Notes: generated by a model not told the origin, from the letters alone. Shown: positions 1-9,862, counted from the stretch's first letter. The stretch is 64,000 nucleotides of DNA from Prostheceraeus crozeri (GCA_907163375.1 CAJQUW010005361.1:1-64000); one strand, 5' to 3'. Numbers and translations: made by a program.

Positions 1-356
1 AACAAATTTTGTGTGATATAGATGATAAAGCACCTTTTATGGTGTGCTGCGCGAGTGAACATATCTGTAACATCTTTTGAATTCTTACTTTCTTTTAATA
101 ATTCATCCAATACAACAACATCATTAGACTGAAGTTTATCCACTGGAATAATTCCTTCATGTCGAATAAAGTTGCGACTTTGCAATTCCTGAAACAGCGA
201 CGGTTGATAAATACCATAACACCAAATCACTCGATTGATAGGTTCCTTAAACAACTCCCTTCTTTTATCCAATAAATTCAGCGTGAAAACAGTTTTACCT
301 GCATGAGATGGACCTGATACAGTCAGAATTTTATCACATTGAAGTCTGAAATCCAT
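1..356 (-). CDS. Polinton C packaging ATPase (A32/FtsK-HerA type), N-terminal part
   Basis: This is the first ~118 codons of a genome-packaging ATPase, starting at the ATG at 354-356 and running off the left edge of the window. The Walker A motif GPSHAGKT lies near residues 15-22, and the acidic VVLDELL segment near residue 85 is the Walker B region. It aligns through its whole visible length with the intact ATPase at 53941-54576, sharing the Walker A context, the ESK-SKDVT-MF block and the FIIYITQN sensor-like block. In Polintons and related viruses this enzyme drives DNA into the preformed capsid. It follows the small Gly-Gly protein gene by 31 nt on the same strand. No break is visible in the part present. 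The C-terminus lies outside the window. Confidence 0.85.
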   Translation of the reverse strand, partial: MDFRLQCDKILTVSGPSHAGKTVFTLNLLDKRRELFKEPINRVIWCYGIYQPSLFQELQSRNFIRHEGIIPVDKLQSNDVVVLDELLKESKNSKDVTDMFTRAAHHKRCFIIYITQNL

Positions 357-387
357 TTTATTACTTTGAGATTCAACATTTGCATAA

Positions 388-744
388 TTAACGCTTAGAG
401 CCAAAGATATTACCCAATAGGCTGCCCAGGGCAGGAGCTATCATTGGAAGTATTGCTGAAAGGAAACCGCCCTTTTGTGTTAGAGTTTTCCTCTTTCTTT
501 GAAGGGTGACTTTAGGATTGGAGATGAAACGCAATTTCGTAGCATATCGCTTAAGTAACTTTCGTTGTTTTGGCGCTAATTTCTTCGTCCTCAACTTCCT
601 CACATGAGAAATAATTTCACAAATGAATTTATCGTTAGCATGTCGTATAGCATTGTATCGCTGATTTGCTTTCATTCGTCGGAGAGCTTGAATGGCTGAA
701 GAAAACTTTTGACTTTTACGTTTCGTCATTTTACGTTTCGCCAT
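388..744 (-). CDS. Small basic protein with Gly-Gly/hydrophobic tail (Polinton C)
   Basis: A 118-aa protein in two parts. Residues 1-90 are very rich in Lys and Arg (MAKRKMTKRKSQK at the start). A QKGGFL turn then leads into a short hydrophobic, Pro/Gly-containing segment (LPMIAPALGSLLGNIFG) at the C-terminus. Polinton B encodes a counterpart at 52521-52913 with the same layout, a QRGGGGFL turn and a similar position shortly before the ATPase. The layout resembles small adenovirus-type core or membrane-active virion peptides, which are often released by the viral protease after Gly-Gly. That role is inferred from layout only, and no family assignment is certain. Confidence 0.6.
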   Translation of the reverse strand: MAKRKMTKRKSQKFSSAIQALRRMKANQRYNAIRHANDKFICEIISHVRKLRTKKLAPKQRKLLKRYATKLRFISNPKVTLQRKRKTLTQKGGFLSAILPMIAPALGSLLGNIFGSKR

Positions 745-795
745 TTTCCGTGTTAGTCTTTGCTAAAACCTATCTTTACCACATTTGCATAGGTA

Positions 796-1125
796 CTAAC
801 TATTGCGACATAAGTGACACTCGAAATGAGCAATATCACAGTGGTTACATTGGCAAAGTTGAATGCAATTACGTATGAAACAGCGTTGACAAAAAGCATG
901 CTTACATCTCTTGAAGATGCGCTTTTCATTTCCATCCTTTCGCTTACATACATCGCAACACATAGTTTCACCGTTACTGATGTCTATAGCAAGTCTTTTT
1001 GAAGATATGAATTTGCTAGCCTTTTCTAAATAATAGACGCATGTACAGAAGGAATATACTTCGAGAGTGAGCAGACATAGCTCGAAAACCAGTTGTGCTA
1101 CAATCAAGTACCACTGCATTTTCAA
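796..1125 (-). CDS. RING-like zinc-finger protein (Polinton C)
   Basis: A 109-aa reading frame overlapping the end of the upstream gene by 4 nt. Residues 1-35 are hydrophobic and could be a membrane segment, although a later Met just before the cysteines could be the true start. The C-terminal half has spaced metal ligands: CDVC, then CKHAFC..C, then a Cys-rich loop and a final CHLC. This is the order expected of a RING-type E3 ubiquitin ligase domain, with unusual spacing in the second half. It is one of two RING-like genes in this small element, and Polinton B has another at 51149-51658, so ubiquitin ligases recur in this lineage. Function against host targets is inference. Confidence 0.5.
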   Translation of the reverse strand: MKMQWYLIVAQLVFELCLLTLEVYSFCTCVYYLEKASKFISSKRLAIDISNGETMCCDVCKRKDGNEKRIFKRCKHAFCQRCFIRNCIQLCQCNHCDIAHFECHLCRNS

Positions 1126-1532
1126 TTTTTCTTTATGGAAAGTTGAATGTGAATATCTGAAATCGCTTCAATCACTAGACTGCTACCATGATGGTTAAAT
1201 GCGTTAAGACGTTCAGCAATTTTTATCATATGTCTTTTAAAAAATTCTTGGGGGTGATCTACCACTTCCATTGAGTAAGAAGCAAAATGGAAAGAGCGAC
1301 TTTCCACCTCTTCCTTTCCAAAATGACTAAACTTAATTTTCGCAACTAATCGCGCCATGATAATGCTATCAGAGAATGTATTCATTAATTCTAGAAATAG
1401 AGTGCTAGCATCATCGACCACTGCTTCGATGTCGGTCTCATCTTTATGAAATTTTATCACATAATCTTGAACAGCTCTTTTTAAACTTTGCCTATGAAAA
1501 CGTAATGTTCCGCAGTCGTTTGAGAAAGACAT
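1122..1532 (-). CDS. Conserved Polinton protein of unknown function (element C)
   Basis: A 136-aa open frame with no recognised domain. It is likely real: a decayed relative occurs in Polinton fragment D at 31366-31557 (shared ND-C-L, QD and LM-T pattern near the N-terminus), and it sits in the same place in both elements, directly after the exonuclease gene on the same strand. The C-terminal third (HMIKIAERLNAFNHHGSS region) is predicted mixed alpha/beta. Its stop overlaps the start of the following RING gene by 4 nt, a spacing common in compact viral gene clusters. I do not recognise its function. Confidence 0.5.
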   Translation of the reverse strand: MSFSNDCGTLRFHRQSLKRAVQDYVIKFHKDETDIEAVVDDASTLFLELMNTFSDSIIMARLVAKIKFSHFGKEEVESRSFHFASYSMEVVDHPQEFFKRHMIKIAERLNAFNHHGSSLVIEAISDIHIQLSIKKN

Positions 1533-1619
1533 GATCGCCCTTTATCTAACCCATCCATTGCATGAAAACAACAACTCTTCTCATAGTAACATTTATTGAA
1601 TAACGGTAACAAGCATGCA

Positions 1620-2150
1620 TTATAAATCAATGGTTTGAAACAGATAAAATAGATACAGCTGATAACTATCATACAGCGAGCAATGATAACCATACAGGAC
1701 TTTGGCAGTGTTGAGGTAAGGAGGAAAGAAGCATTGTTTATGAACGTAGCTACTACAACGAACAGACAAAATAGGAACACACAAATCCTTAAAACGTTTC
1801 GTGACTTCATGATAATGTTGATTCACTCTACTATCCCAAGGCGGGAGCAAAATATCATCAATGATTAGATTGGGAAATACTTTCCTCTCCTTACCAGGAT
1901 TATTACAAAAGATGCGTATAACATTGAAAGCAGCTAACCATCGTTTAAAGTCAATAAGAAGAGCACTTTCACAAGAAAAGCCATAGTCTTGCAAATATTT
2001 CAGATTAAGTCCATGAATGTGTTTTCTCGCCCATTGATCAACATTGGGATCGCAGTTGGCATGTTGATGATAGACACTAACAATCTGATATGTCCAATTG
2101 TTCATAGCAATAGCACTGAGCTCCTGTACAGGTTCACCCTCACAATCCAT
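1620..2150 (-). CDS. Stand-alone DnaQ-like DEDDh 3'-5' exonuclease (Polinton C)
   Basis: A 176-aa frame with the marks of the DnaQ/RNase T exonuclease fold. Motif I is FMDCEGEPVQELSAI (Asp-x-Glu followed by the ELSAI strand). A central DFKRWLAAF block is in the motif II region. The C-terminal GYHCSLYD supplies His-x4-Asp of motif III, so the DEDDh set appears present. The Maelstrom domain is a diverged DnaQ relative with Cys/His ligands and is the main alternative. Fragment D (31736-32225) has the same gene with FIDNEG and SLYD motifs. A splice acceptor (TTTTAG at 2169-2174 on the minus strand) precedes IIIFMDCEG, so an upstream exon is possible and the first Met may not be the start. The role could be repair, proofreading or RNA decay. 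Confidence 0.55.
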   Translation of the reverse strand: MDCEGEPVQELSAIAMNNWTYQIVSVYHQHANCDPNVDQWARKHIHGLNLKYLQDYGFSCESALLIDFKRWLAAFNVIRIFCNNPGKERKVFPNLIIDDILLPPWDSRVNQHYHEVTKRFKDLCVPILSVRCSSYVHKQCFFPPYLNTAKVLYGYHCSLYDSYQLYLFYLFQTIDL

Positions 2151-2202
2151 AAAAATGATGATAGAAGCCTAAAACGGAAATTTACACATCTAAGGAAACG
2201 TT

Positions 2203-2451
2203 CTATAACATATTACAAAATGAAGAATTACATCGATGCTTTTCACGACAAAATACACAAATGATATGATGGCAACGAAGAAGTAAAATGTATCTAATAA
2301 GACCACGTCTACGACACTCAAAGCACATAAGCGAATTGTCATAGGGTAGAGTTAGGAAAGGACTAGTAATTCTCCTTCTTTGATTTGCGTTTTGATGTAG
2401 CATTCTTCTCCGACTTGCGCTTCGTACCACTGCTGTTAAGGATTTGATCAA
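2203..2451 (-). CDS. Short RING-like zinc-finger protein (Polinton C)
   Basis: The convincing part is the last 41 residues, starting at the Met at 2328: CFEC, a 14-residue spacer, then RCHHIICVFC and a terminal CNSSFC, giving seven to eight Cys/His ligands in RING order with a short second half. The longer frame upstream overlaps the end of the preceding gene in another frame and is probably not used. The gene lies between the spliced DBP-like gene and the exonuclease, all on the minus strand. It may instead be an exon joined to one of its neighbours, because a splice acceptor lies just downstream at 2169-2170. Confidence 0.4.
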   Translation of the reverse strand: MIKSLTAVVRSASRRRMLHQNANQRRRITSPFLTLPYDNSLMCFECRRRGLIRYILLLRCHHIICVFCREKHRCNSSFCNML

Positions 2452-3138
2452 TTATGTCGTCCACGTTGGGTGGTTTTGGAATATATAGGATGGATTCCAT
2501 ATGCATGGAGAGAGAGGCTATTTTATTATCCTTGTGTCGACCATAATATAGCCCATTCACTTTGAAAAGGATATCCCAAGTACCTTCTCCGAGCTCATCA
2601 CATCTGATGGGTATTGAATGATCTCCATCCTTCTTATAGTAAGTACACCAATGTGATACCGGTAGGCAAATGTGATTACCATCCCAAATCTTTCTATAGG
2701 GAGTATCCTTGTCATCTCTCGCCTTCCACTCTTGAGCAAGAGGAGTAGGAATGTCCATATTTAATGTCACGTACTCCTCAATAATATCAAGTTGGTGGCG
2801 AATGTACGGACTCACGGGGATCAGTATGTAGTCCCCATACTGATTGCGCATTATCTTGACATCCGTGGAAGGGAGCATTCCCGTTTGGAGTACTACGCTA
2901 TGATCATCATAACGCAAGGCTTGTTTAAATTTACGCTGTAGCGGTGTAGGATTATGTACCTTGGATGTTTCTTCCACTGGCCTCAGTTGTAGATGATCTG
3001 ACCGTAGCGAACCTTGTAACGTTTGACCGCCATTTTGTCCTACAAGTGCAGCAGATGGAGTAGATGCCTGAAAATGAAAAAAGATTGTATTAAGTTTACG
3101 TTCAAGGGAGGAGAGGGAGGGAAGTAGCGACTTACCAT
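2363..3138 (-). CDS. Conserved Polinton protein with intron after the start codon (element C)
   Basis: The long open frame begins at 2977, but the sequence supports a two-exon gene. An ATG at 3136-3138 is followed at once by GTAAG (3135 downwards). A pyrimidine-rich tract ends in TTTTCAG at 3068-3069, and the downstream frame reads in phase as ASTPSAALVGQN and on through 2977. The product would be 235 aa with a 67-68 nt intron. It is homologous to 53065-53799 in Polinton B (shared G-W/Y..L..V.GLY.G.H....K.ASL.M block), and both end in a Lys/Arg-rich tail. Position before the ATPase and the basic tail suggest nucleic-acid binding, perhaps the replication single-strand binding protein. This is inference. 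Confidence 0.6.
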
Positions 3139-3240
3139 TTTAGTTGGATAATAGAACAGGGAACTAGAGAGAGAGAGAAAATGTGCGTCAGTCACTCGTG
3201 TGATTCAACGATGGAATGATTCTCACTGTGGAAGGCTCGC

Positions 3241-3288
3241 TATTTATAAAGAAATGCTTGATTCTCATTGGATGATGATCCTCATTGG
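3241..3288 (-). promoter_or_regulatory. TATA box with two CCAAT boxes, promoter of the first Polinton C gene
   Basis: On the minus strand TATAAATA lies at 3241-3248, about 105 nt before the ATG at 3138. Upstream of it are two copies of CCAATGAG at 3264-3271 and 3281-3288, spaced 17 nt apart. This is a standard RNA polymerase II promoter layout pointing into the element, with transcription expected near 3215. Confidence 0.65.
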
Positions 3289-3539
3289 ACAATAACATCA
3301 AGCTGATTCCAAATCTGGCCTCCGTTTACCCATCCGAGCCTTCGTTTTGGTGCTACAGCCCAAAACGTCCCAAATTCTAACTCTGTCGTTTTTCGCCAAT
3401 GTCCCAAAATCTTAAATGGCGTCTCACATCTAAACGAAGACAGATAGGAACAAGCCGATTCTTTCACTGAATTTGTCTCACTCTTAGCTTTCAAACGAGT
3501 TATCGCACGACAAAATCCGTCTACTGGAAGCCAAAATCG

Positions 3540-3955
3540 AAGCAAGCTGTCCAGAGGGGGGGGGACGTCAGCGAAAATGTTTTCTCTCCGATTGACTTGA
3601 AACTCACCATACCGATGCAGAATTTCACGCTGAATACGAATCCGACCTCCGTTTTCTCATCCGACCACTCCTTCCACTCGAAACAACCCATTTTACAACC
3701 CAACATTCAGCAGATTGCACGAAAAACATCACACACTATAGCCTCAAGACTAATCCTGGCGGTCGCCCAAGTCCACCACGACACTCTATCGTTCCAGAGG
3801 GGGGGGGAGTCAGCGAACATTTTGTGAACCAACCTGGCCGGCACACCACGACAGACTACAACCTCTGTCGTTCAAGAGGGGGGGGACTCAGACCCGAAGC
3901 ACCACGGCGGCCGACCACGACACTCTGCCGTTCCAGAGGGGGGGGCGCCGGTCGA
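3540..3955. repeat. Degenerate repeats each ending in an 8-9 nt G run
   Basis: Four related segments end in (T/G)TCCAGA or TTCAAGA followed by 8 or 9 G: G runs at 3557-3564, 3799-3807, 3878-3885 and 3938-3945. The preceding bases (CACGACACTCTNNCGTTCCAGA) are shared by the last three, and (A)GTCAGCGAA.AT follows the first two. They lie just outside the Polinton C promoter and may be its subterminal region or a local tandem repeat. No gene is visible in 3300-3960. Confidence 0.5.
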
Positions 3956-3959
3956 GTGT

Positions 3960-5380
3960 TCGCCGTTTTCTTACTACTGATGATGGCTACCAGACTACTC
4001 TTTACGTCTTTAGTGAACAATGACAATCACCCTCTTTACCATCTAACCCTGGAAATCTTGACTCATTCGCATTGCTTTCGAATGCCACTTTGTACAACTT
4101 ACATGCGTTCAAGGTCATTTGTTATTTCAATGATTCGCAGCATGAATAGGGCTTTTTTAATATGTGCTTGCATGTTTTATTGTTATGACTTTTCTTGTCT
4201 GAATGACGTTAATTTTCTTTGCAACCTAGTTTGGCCTCACGAATTTCATTACTGAGGCATATGAAAATAAACGATTATTATTCGTATTATTATTATATTT
4301 GTCATGCAGCCTACCAAGATCCAAAGTGTGAAGTGCAAAGTTATGTAGCATGTTTTGTATAGAGCATGTTTTAGAAGTTCCATAATCTTTTTCAAGCTTA
4401 ATATTCATTAACATATGACTCACTTAGAACACCTACCTTAGAATTCTTCTTGCCCTGAACAAGAGTAATTTTAAGTAAAAATTGTCAAAATTTTCAATTT
4501 TTTATCATAAAAATGTATTCCGCTGTGTTATCGATTTTCTTTTAGTCAAATACTAGCATTTTCCTGTACTTATGATTAGAGATGCCTAAGTATATGTTCT
4601 ATGGGAACTGTCTTGTATCATTCATGATGTGCTGAGATTTGAATTGTTTTGCAGATTTTTCTATGCATGCATACACGCAAGCAATATCTAAGAGTTGCAA
4701 TTTTTTTTAAAGTTATTTTTCCTGATCTACTCATTCAATACCTCTGTAACTGTTTAAGAGTTGCAGCTGTTTTAGGACAAGTTTTATAGTTGAAATTTTA
4801 AAGACGCTTGATATATCGGTATGTGTAGCATACTAGAAAAGCAATACAATAGAAATCCTCTTGTATTTACCTACCGGATAATTGCATGTCATTTTCAAGG
4901 AAAAGGTGTCACTAACATAAGATCTATTTGAATGGAATCGGACTTTTAATTTGTATTGCAGTAAAAGTGTGTCACATGCATTTATATGTGGTGCACTAAA
5001 TTTACGGAATCTATATATAATATATTATATTTTGTCATTAATAGGCTATGATTCGACTAGAATTGACAACAAATTGATTTTTACTCATTTGATTTACGCA
5101 CATATAGTCATGCATACCGGTAATAGTTGTTGTCTGATGAGTATGGAATAGTTATCAATCTAAATTTAACAGGTTTTTCGATGGACATATACCAAGCCTA
5201 ATTTAGACTTATTAAAACGTGAAGCATTGGGTATCGGGGTAAAAGGATGGAATATAATTTTTTTACTGAATCTTCACCCCTAGCACAGCTATGAGCCATG
5301 AACGAAGCTAGGGGTTACTCAATGAAAAGTAAAAAATTGCATTATTTTAAATAAATAAAATGAAAAAAACAGATCTTCTA
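3960..5380. other. AT-rich stretch without a recognisable gene
   Basis: Only short unconvincing frames are present. A short TTATTATT microsatellite lies near 4270-4305. A perfect 9-bp hairpin (ACCCCTAGC at 5276-5284, GCTAGGGGT at 5307-5315) lies next to the 3' end of the retroelement that follows. I see nothing else. Confidence 0.5.
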
Positions 5381-5386
5381 ATCTGA

Positions 5387-6946
5387 TTAAGCTGTCCCCA
5401 TCAGAAACCTGTTCGTACGCCTCTTGAAAGTATCAAGATTGTATTGGTCAGGGAAAGTGGTCTGGGGAAGCTGATTCCAAAGCTGTGCAGTGCGAACAAA
5501 AAAGCTTTTCGAGTGACTCACAGTACGTGCGCGTTCTAAGCTCACATGATAGCATATGAGTGCACTAGCTCTGCGCGTGCTTCTGGAGAAGATCTTAGGT
5601 TTGGGTACGCACTCATTTACTGCAGAGCTGCTTCTACCGAAATAGTACCTGTAGAAGAGACTGAGTGAAGCAACATCCCGTCTGACGGAGAGCGGCTGCA
5701 ACTTGCTAGCAAGTTTTTCACCCATGAGATTCTTGACACGTTTCTCAACCCGTTCAAGGAGGTTAAGATGCGTTTGTGGGGCGCCTGCCCACAGATGACA
5801 ACAATACTCCATCAGAAGACGAATAATGGACTTGTAAAGATAGCAGACAGTCTGTGGTGGAAGATGGCTGCTGGCACGATAGAGACTACCAATGCGTTGA
5901 GCTGCCTGCTTGCTAATAGATTGGATGTACGGTTTCCATGACAAGTCTTTCGTAACCGCCAATCCAAGGAAAGAGATGGAATCTTGTTCTCTGATCCTAT
6001 TATCTGACATCTTAATGCTATGATCATCATCATCTCCTTTAAGTCATGAGTGCAGAATACCCTGAGTTTTTGAAGGATTGAAGGAAACAAGCGAATTGGC
6101 GCCCCGTTCTGAGACCCTGCGTAAGTCTTCATTAAGAACGTCGCATAACTGCTGACGTTGCTGAGTGTTCTTAGCAAGTCGCTCATTGGAATTGAAGAGT
6201 GTCGTGTCATCTGCATACATCACCAATTTGCTCACTAGGCAGTCTGGGAGGTCGTTGATGTACAGCAGAAAAAGAGTGGGTCCCAAAATTGACCCTTGAG
6301 GAACTCCGGCATTGACAAACTTGGTGGAAGACTTTTGGCCATTCAAAACGACAGATATCTGCCGGTCACAAAGAAAAGAAGCAAGAAGTTTGTGGAGTTG
6401 ATCAGCAACTCCATAGGACTTTAGCTTCCTAAGGAGTCCCTGATGCCAGACTTTATCGAATGCCTTGGAAATATCCAGGGCAACTGATCTCGTCTCACCT
6501 TGTCTGTCAAGGACACGACTCACATGTTCAGTGACATATGAAAGAAGATCTGCAGTTGATCGAGAGTGCCTGAAGCCATACTGTTCTTCTGATAGAAGGT
6601 TCTGAGTTTCAAGGAAGCTAACAATGTGTTGGTTAATCACTGCTTCAAAAATCTTGCCAGCAATTGGAAGCAGGCTGATAGGACGGTAACTAGATGGAAG
6701 GGATGAGGCAGAACCTTTCTATGGAACTGGAACCACGGAAGCCACTTTCCAACAAGAGGGAAACTCACCGGTGAATACACATCTACTGAACAGTTTAGAT
6801 AAAAGTGGAGAAAGCTCAGGTGAGAGATGCAAAATACCCCAAAAGTGTCCTCCTCTAGATCGATGCAACACCTGCCTTAAAGTCGTACCGGCGTCCCTAA
6901 TTATATCCCAACTCCTTTCCACTCTGAATAAAAACAGAAACAACAA
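5387..6946 (-). pseudogene. CR1/Jockey-like non-LTR reverse transcriptase, 5' truncated
   Basis: One minus-strand frame, broken by two stop codons (TAG at 6719-6721 and TGA at 6044-6046), covers the reverse transcriptase of a non-LTR retrotransposon. Visible blocks are VASVVPVP, a SYRPISLLP stretch after the first stop, LDISKAFDKVWH, GVPQGSILGP, the catalytic MYADDTTLF and a C-terminal domain ending in LWNQLP and a TFKRRTNRFL block. The endonuclease and ORF1 are missing, with the 5' break near 6840-6950. The two in-frame stops mean the copy is dead. The assignment to the CR1/Jockey group rests on the C-terminal domain style and is not precise. Confidence 0.85.
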
Positions 6947-6949
6947 GTA

Positions 6950-7238
6950 CTATTCGACTCTTCTCTATTTCGCAAACATTACTTTGATTGAGCGATAGCC
7001 GGAGGAGGTGATGATTTAAAGGTATGGGGCTAATCATAGCATGCTTTATTATTATTATACATAGAGTATATTTGTTTACGGCGCACTAAACCCGAAGGTA
7101 TCATGGCGCCGGTGTACAGCTCAAACCACGGAACAAAATAAGAACGTTTTTAATTTGCGACGAAATTGGAAGAGGCCAATTTCAAAGTCACATAGGCTCC
7201 TTACACCTACTCCTTACTTGTAAGGACCTTACTCCTTA
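6950..7238. other. Unassigned spacer between retroelement remnants
   Basis: Low-complexity and degenerate sequence with short CCTTACTCCTTAC tandem motifs near 7198-7240. No gene or RNA is recognised. Confidence 0.4.
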
Positions 7239-7616
7239 CATGGTCTATCCCCCCGATACCTTACCGACAACTGCCACCCACCTGATTCGATTGGGTATCG
7301 TCTTCGTTCATCCTCTGGTCCCTCTAGTCCGGCAGCTAGAACGAGTTTCTGCAGGGAACGAGGCCGAAGGTGAGACTTTCACATAATGATTTACACCCTA
7401 TGCCTAATACGAATATGAACGTCTGCCGTGTCCTAGTGAGTTCCTCTTCTTGTCAGACACGATCAAAGAAAACCACATGTAAATCCAATGGGACACAGAT
7501 TGCAATTTTTGGCTAAAATGAAATTTTGTGTGTTTTCTCTGATTAAACTAACGGTACTAAGCCCAGAGTCATAATTTTTGACATGGAATGTCTTCAGGTC
7601 ACTTCCTTTCATGTTT
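7239..7616 (+). repeat. 3' end of a non-LTR element, inverted copy of 29943-30319
   Basis: This segment is closely similar to the reverse complement of 29943-30319. The first part encodes the tail of a reverse transcriptase ORF (RYLTDNCHPPD-like, then SSGPSSPAARTSFCRE). The remainder is the 3' untranslated region. The other copy continues further into the reverse transcriptase, whereas this one is truncated at 7239. The pair brackets the interval 7.6-29.9 kb in opposite orientations. Confidence 0.7.
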
Positions 7617-8100
7617 TGAACACCACGTAACACTTGCGCTAGCTGGTTGTGCATTTTCTTTGCGCTCGTGACATTTGGCTTTGGTTGTGTCTCTTGGTCC
7701 TTTATGGTGGTTTTGTAAGTGGATTTTTACACCATTCGACGCCTCGTGATACCTGGAGCATTTCTGTGCTGAAATCACGCTATTCTATTCGGCCGTTTCG
7801 GATGGATTTGGTCCTTACGATTTGGATGTTTTTGGTCCTGTGTGGATTTACATCGGAAGTGAGCTGTAATTAACGATCAGTCTATTCCAAGGTCGCTGAC
7901 TTCATTACTGCATTGAAGGCTAGACCATTTCAGAATTCTACGATTGAGCCAGGCTTGATTGCTGTCAGTTATTCGTTGATCTGGTGGTCTAGAGGTTATG
8001 TGTTCTAGCCATCGATACCAGAAATCGTGGATCAAGTCTCAGCTTTAGCAAAGTTTTTGTTTTAGTGTTCATGATTATTCTTTCTTGTCAAATTTGTTGC

Positions 8101-8814
8101 TATGCCTGCAACTGATCGGATAACGCGTAATAGTTCTTTTTGTCTGAATGACATCAAAGATTTGTTGGCATCCACTGAGAGGAACATTCAAAGGGAACTC
8201 GTTGAATTGAAGAAGCTGGTCACAGAGATCTCTATGAGCGCGCATGAAATATCGAGGTATCCGTTGTGAACGTGAAGGAGAAACAAAGGCTTCATGAAGA
8301 TTGAATTTCGAACATCGAGCAGAAGATTTCAGAAATTGAGGCAAAGCATGCTTTATCTATTAGCGCCATATTCGATGAATTTGAGCAGCGCGAATATCGT
8401 AAGCTGAATGTTGTGGTTGCTGGTCTTCCTGAGACAAACAGTGGCACTGTTAGGAAGAGGAACACAGCTGATACATAGTCATGCCTCAAAATGTTTAACT
8501 CCCTGGGTATTGATAATTGCGAAATAAGTGAGACAAAGCGACTGGGCAAATATCGTCCGAGTAAGCCAAGATTACTCAGGGTACGCCTCACAAATATCGC
8601 TGCGAAAACTAGTGTGTCAAAAAATGCAAAATGTTTGAAGCAAATTGATCAGTACTCTGCCATCTTCATTGGCAATGACAGAACAAAATATCAGCAAGAG
8701 ATTAATAAGCACCTACGAATTGAATTAAAGGCTCGACGTGACATTGGTGAGGATGTGGTGATTTATAGGGGCAAGATCTGTGAACGATCGCAAATACGAA
8801 ATTTTCTAATGTGA
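8101..8814 (+). pseudogene. ORF1 of a non-LTR retrotransposon (broken)
   Basis: A decayed ORF1 starts around the ATG at 8102 and passes through at least two frameshifts and an in-frame stop before the intact stretch at 8491-8814. Recognisable parts are a helical N-terminal segment (LLASTERNIQRELVELKKL), an LNVVVAGLPET strand and the ISETKRLGKYRPSKPRLLRV block typical of the RRM-like ORF1 nucleic-acid-binding domain. The stop overlaps the beginning of ORF2 (ATGTGA at 8809-8814). The preceding 7620-8100 region probably is the 5' untranslated region. Confidence 0.65.
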
Positions 8815-9541
8815 TTTTACAGAGTAATTTTACAACCACATCATCATTGAAATTGACTCAGTCTCCCAGTGGTACTTTCCCTACTATCATTCTTGCCAAC
8901 GCCAGGTATATTCTACCTAAGCTAGATGACCTTTCTGTCCTGATGTCGTCGGTTGGACCCGGCATTATTCTTATAACTGAAAGTTGGCTTCATGATGAAA
9001 TTAAATCCGATCTGCTAAGTTATCGTGGATTTAAATTCTATCGTTGTGACAGGTACAACCGTTCTGGTGGTGGAGTGTGCGCTTGGTTTACTGAGTCTAT
9101 GAATGTAACACAGATATATTGTCCTGGATGTCCTAATGAGATTGGGATGCTTATTTTTCGAGTTGCGTCATTGAACATGATTCTTATTTGCATATATATT
9201 CCACCTGGTTTGCTATCTTTAAAGCTGAAAAGCATAAACGATTATCTGTCTAATCTGTTGGACGATGAATTGCTGATTTCTCCAAATTTGAATATTATGG
9301 TTTGTGGGGATTTTAATCATTTTGATACGGATTATTTTGAATCGAATTTTAATTTGATTAATCATGTAAAGTCCCCGACCCGCGGAACGGCTACTCTGGA
9401 TAAGATCTTGCTAAGTGATTCTTTAAGTGAAAGTTACAATGAGTGCGCTTGTGTTGGTCCCCCACTGGCTTCCTCTGATCATAACACTGTCATTCATTTT
9501 GGGAAACGTCAGACATTTGCTCCCACTAAGTTTATCAAACT
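8811..9541 (+). pseudogene. ORF2 of the same non-LTR element, endonuclease part, cut by Polinton A
   Basis: About 243 codons of an apurinic-like endonuclease domain. Landmarks are ILITESWL (Glu of the active site), the GGGVCAWF strand, MVCGDFNHF (Asp/Asn), a TLDKILLS block and the terminal SSDHNTV (catalytic Asp-His). The frame runs into KLW and is then interrupted at 9548 by the left terminus of Polinton A. Coding resumes at 26355 after the right terminus. Full retroelement ORF2s of this class continue into a reverse transcriptase, which is found at 26503-28080. Confidence 0.85.
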
Positions 9542-9547
9542 ATGGGA
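9542..9547. repeat. Target-site duplication ATGGGA, left copy
   Basis: The six bases ATGGGA directly precede the left terminus of Polinton A. The same six bases follow the right terminus at 26349-26354. A 6-bp duplication is the hallmark of Polinton integration. Confidence 0.9.
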
Positions 9548-9862
9548 AGTAGTATAGGGTATGACATCCCCACCCGATTTTTTTCGAATATTTTTCAATG
9601 TTTTACAAATTTTACACACTTGCAATTTTAGCGAAAAATATTACAAATATCAATTTCACGTAGTCCAAAAATTTAAGTAGTTTAAGAATTTCACATAGTC
9701 TAAAAATATCAAAATATTTATAAAAAAATGGAAGGAACCTCGAGAATATATCCTTCGTTATCACAATTAAAAACAAGTGAAATGGACATTGAAAAACATA
9801 AAGATAGAGTACGTTATATGAAAGATAAGGAATCTCAATTATTATTAAGATTAGAGCATTAT
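9548..9862 (+). repeat. Left terminal inverted repeat of Polinton A
   Basis: Matches the reverse complement of 25973-26348 with small differences. It starts with AGTAG and reaches about 45 codons into the first gene, so the same gene start is present at both ends of the element. The right copy has an extra palindromic insert of about 32 nt and a duplicated stretch of codons (DETKVEETSKMEETSK region) that this copy lacks. Confidence 0.85.

Noticed and set aside
1..3300. The left Polinton as the other end of Polinton B
   Set aside because: It has its own version of the same genes (ATPase, DBP-like, Gly-Gly protein, RING) with strongly different sequence, so it is a separate element.
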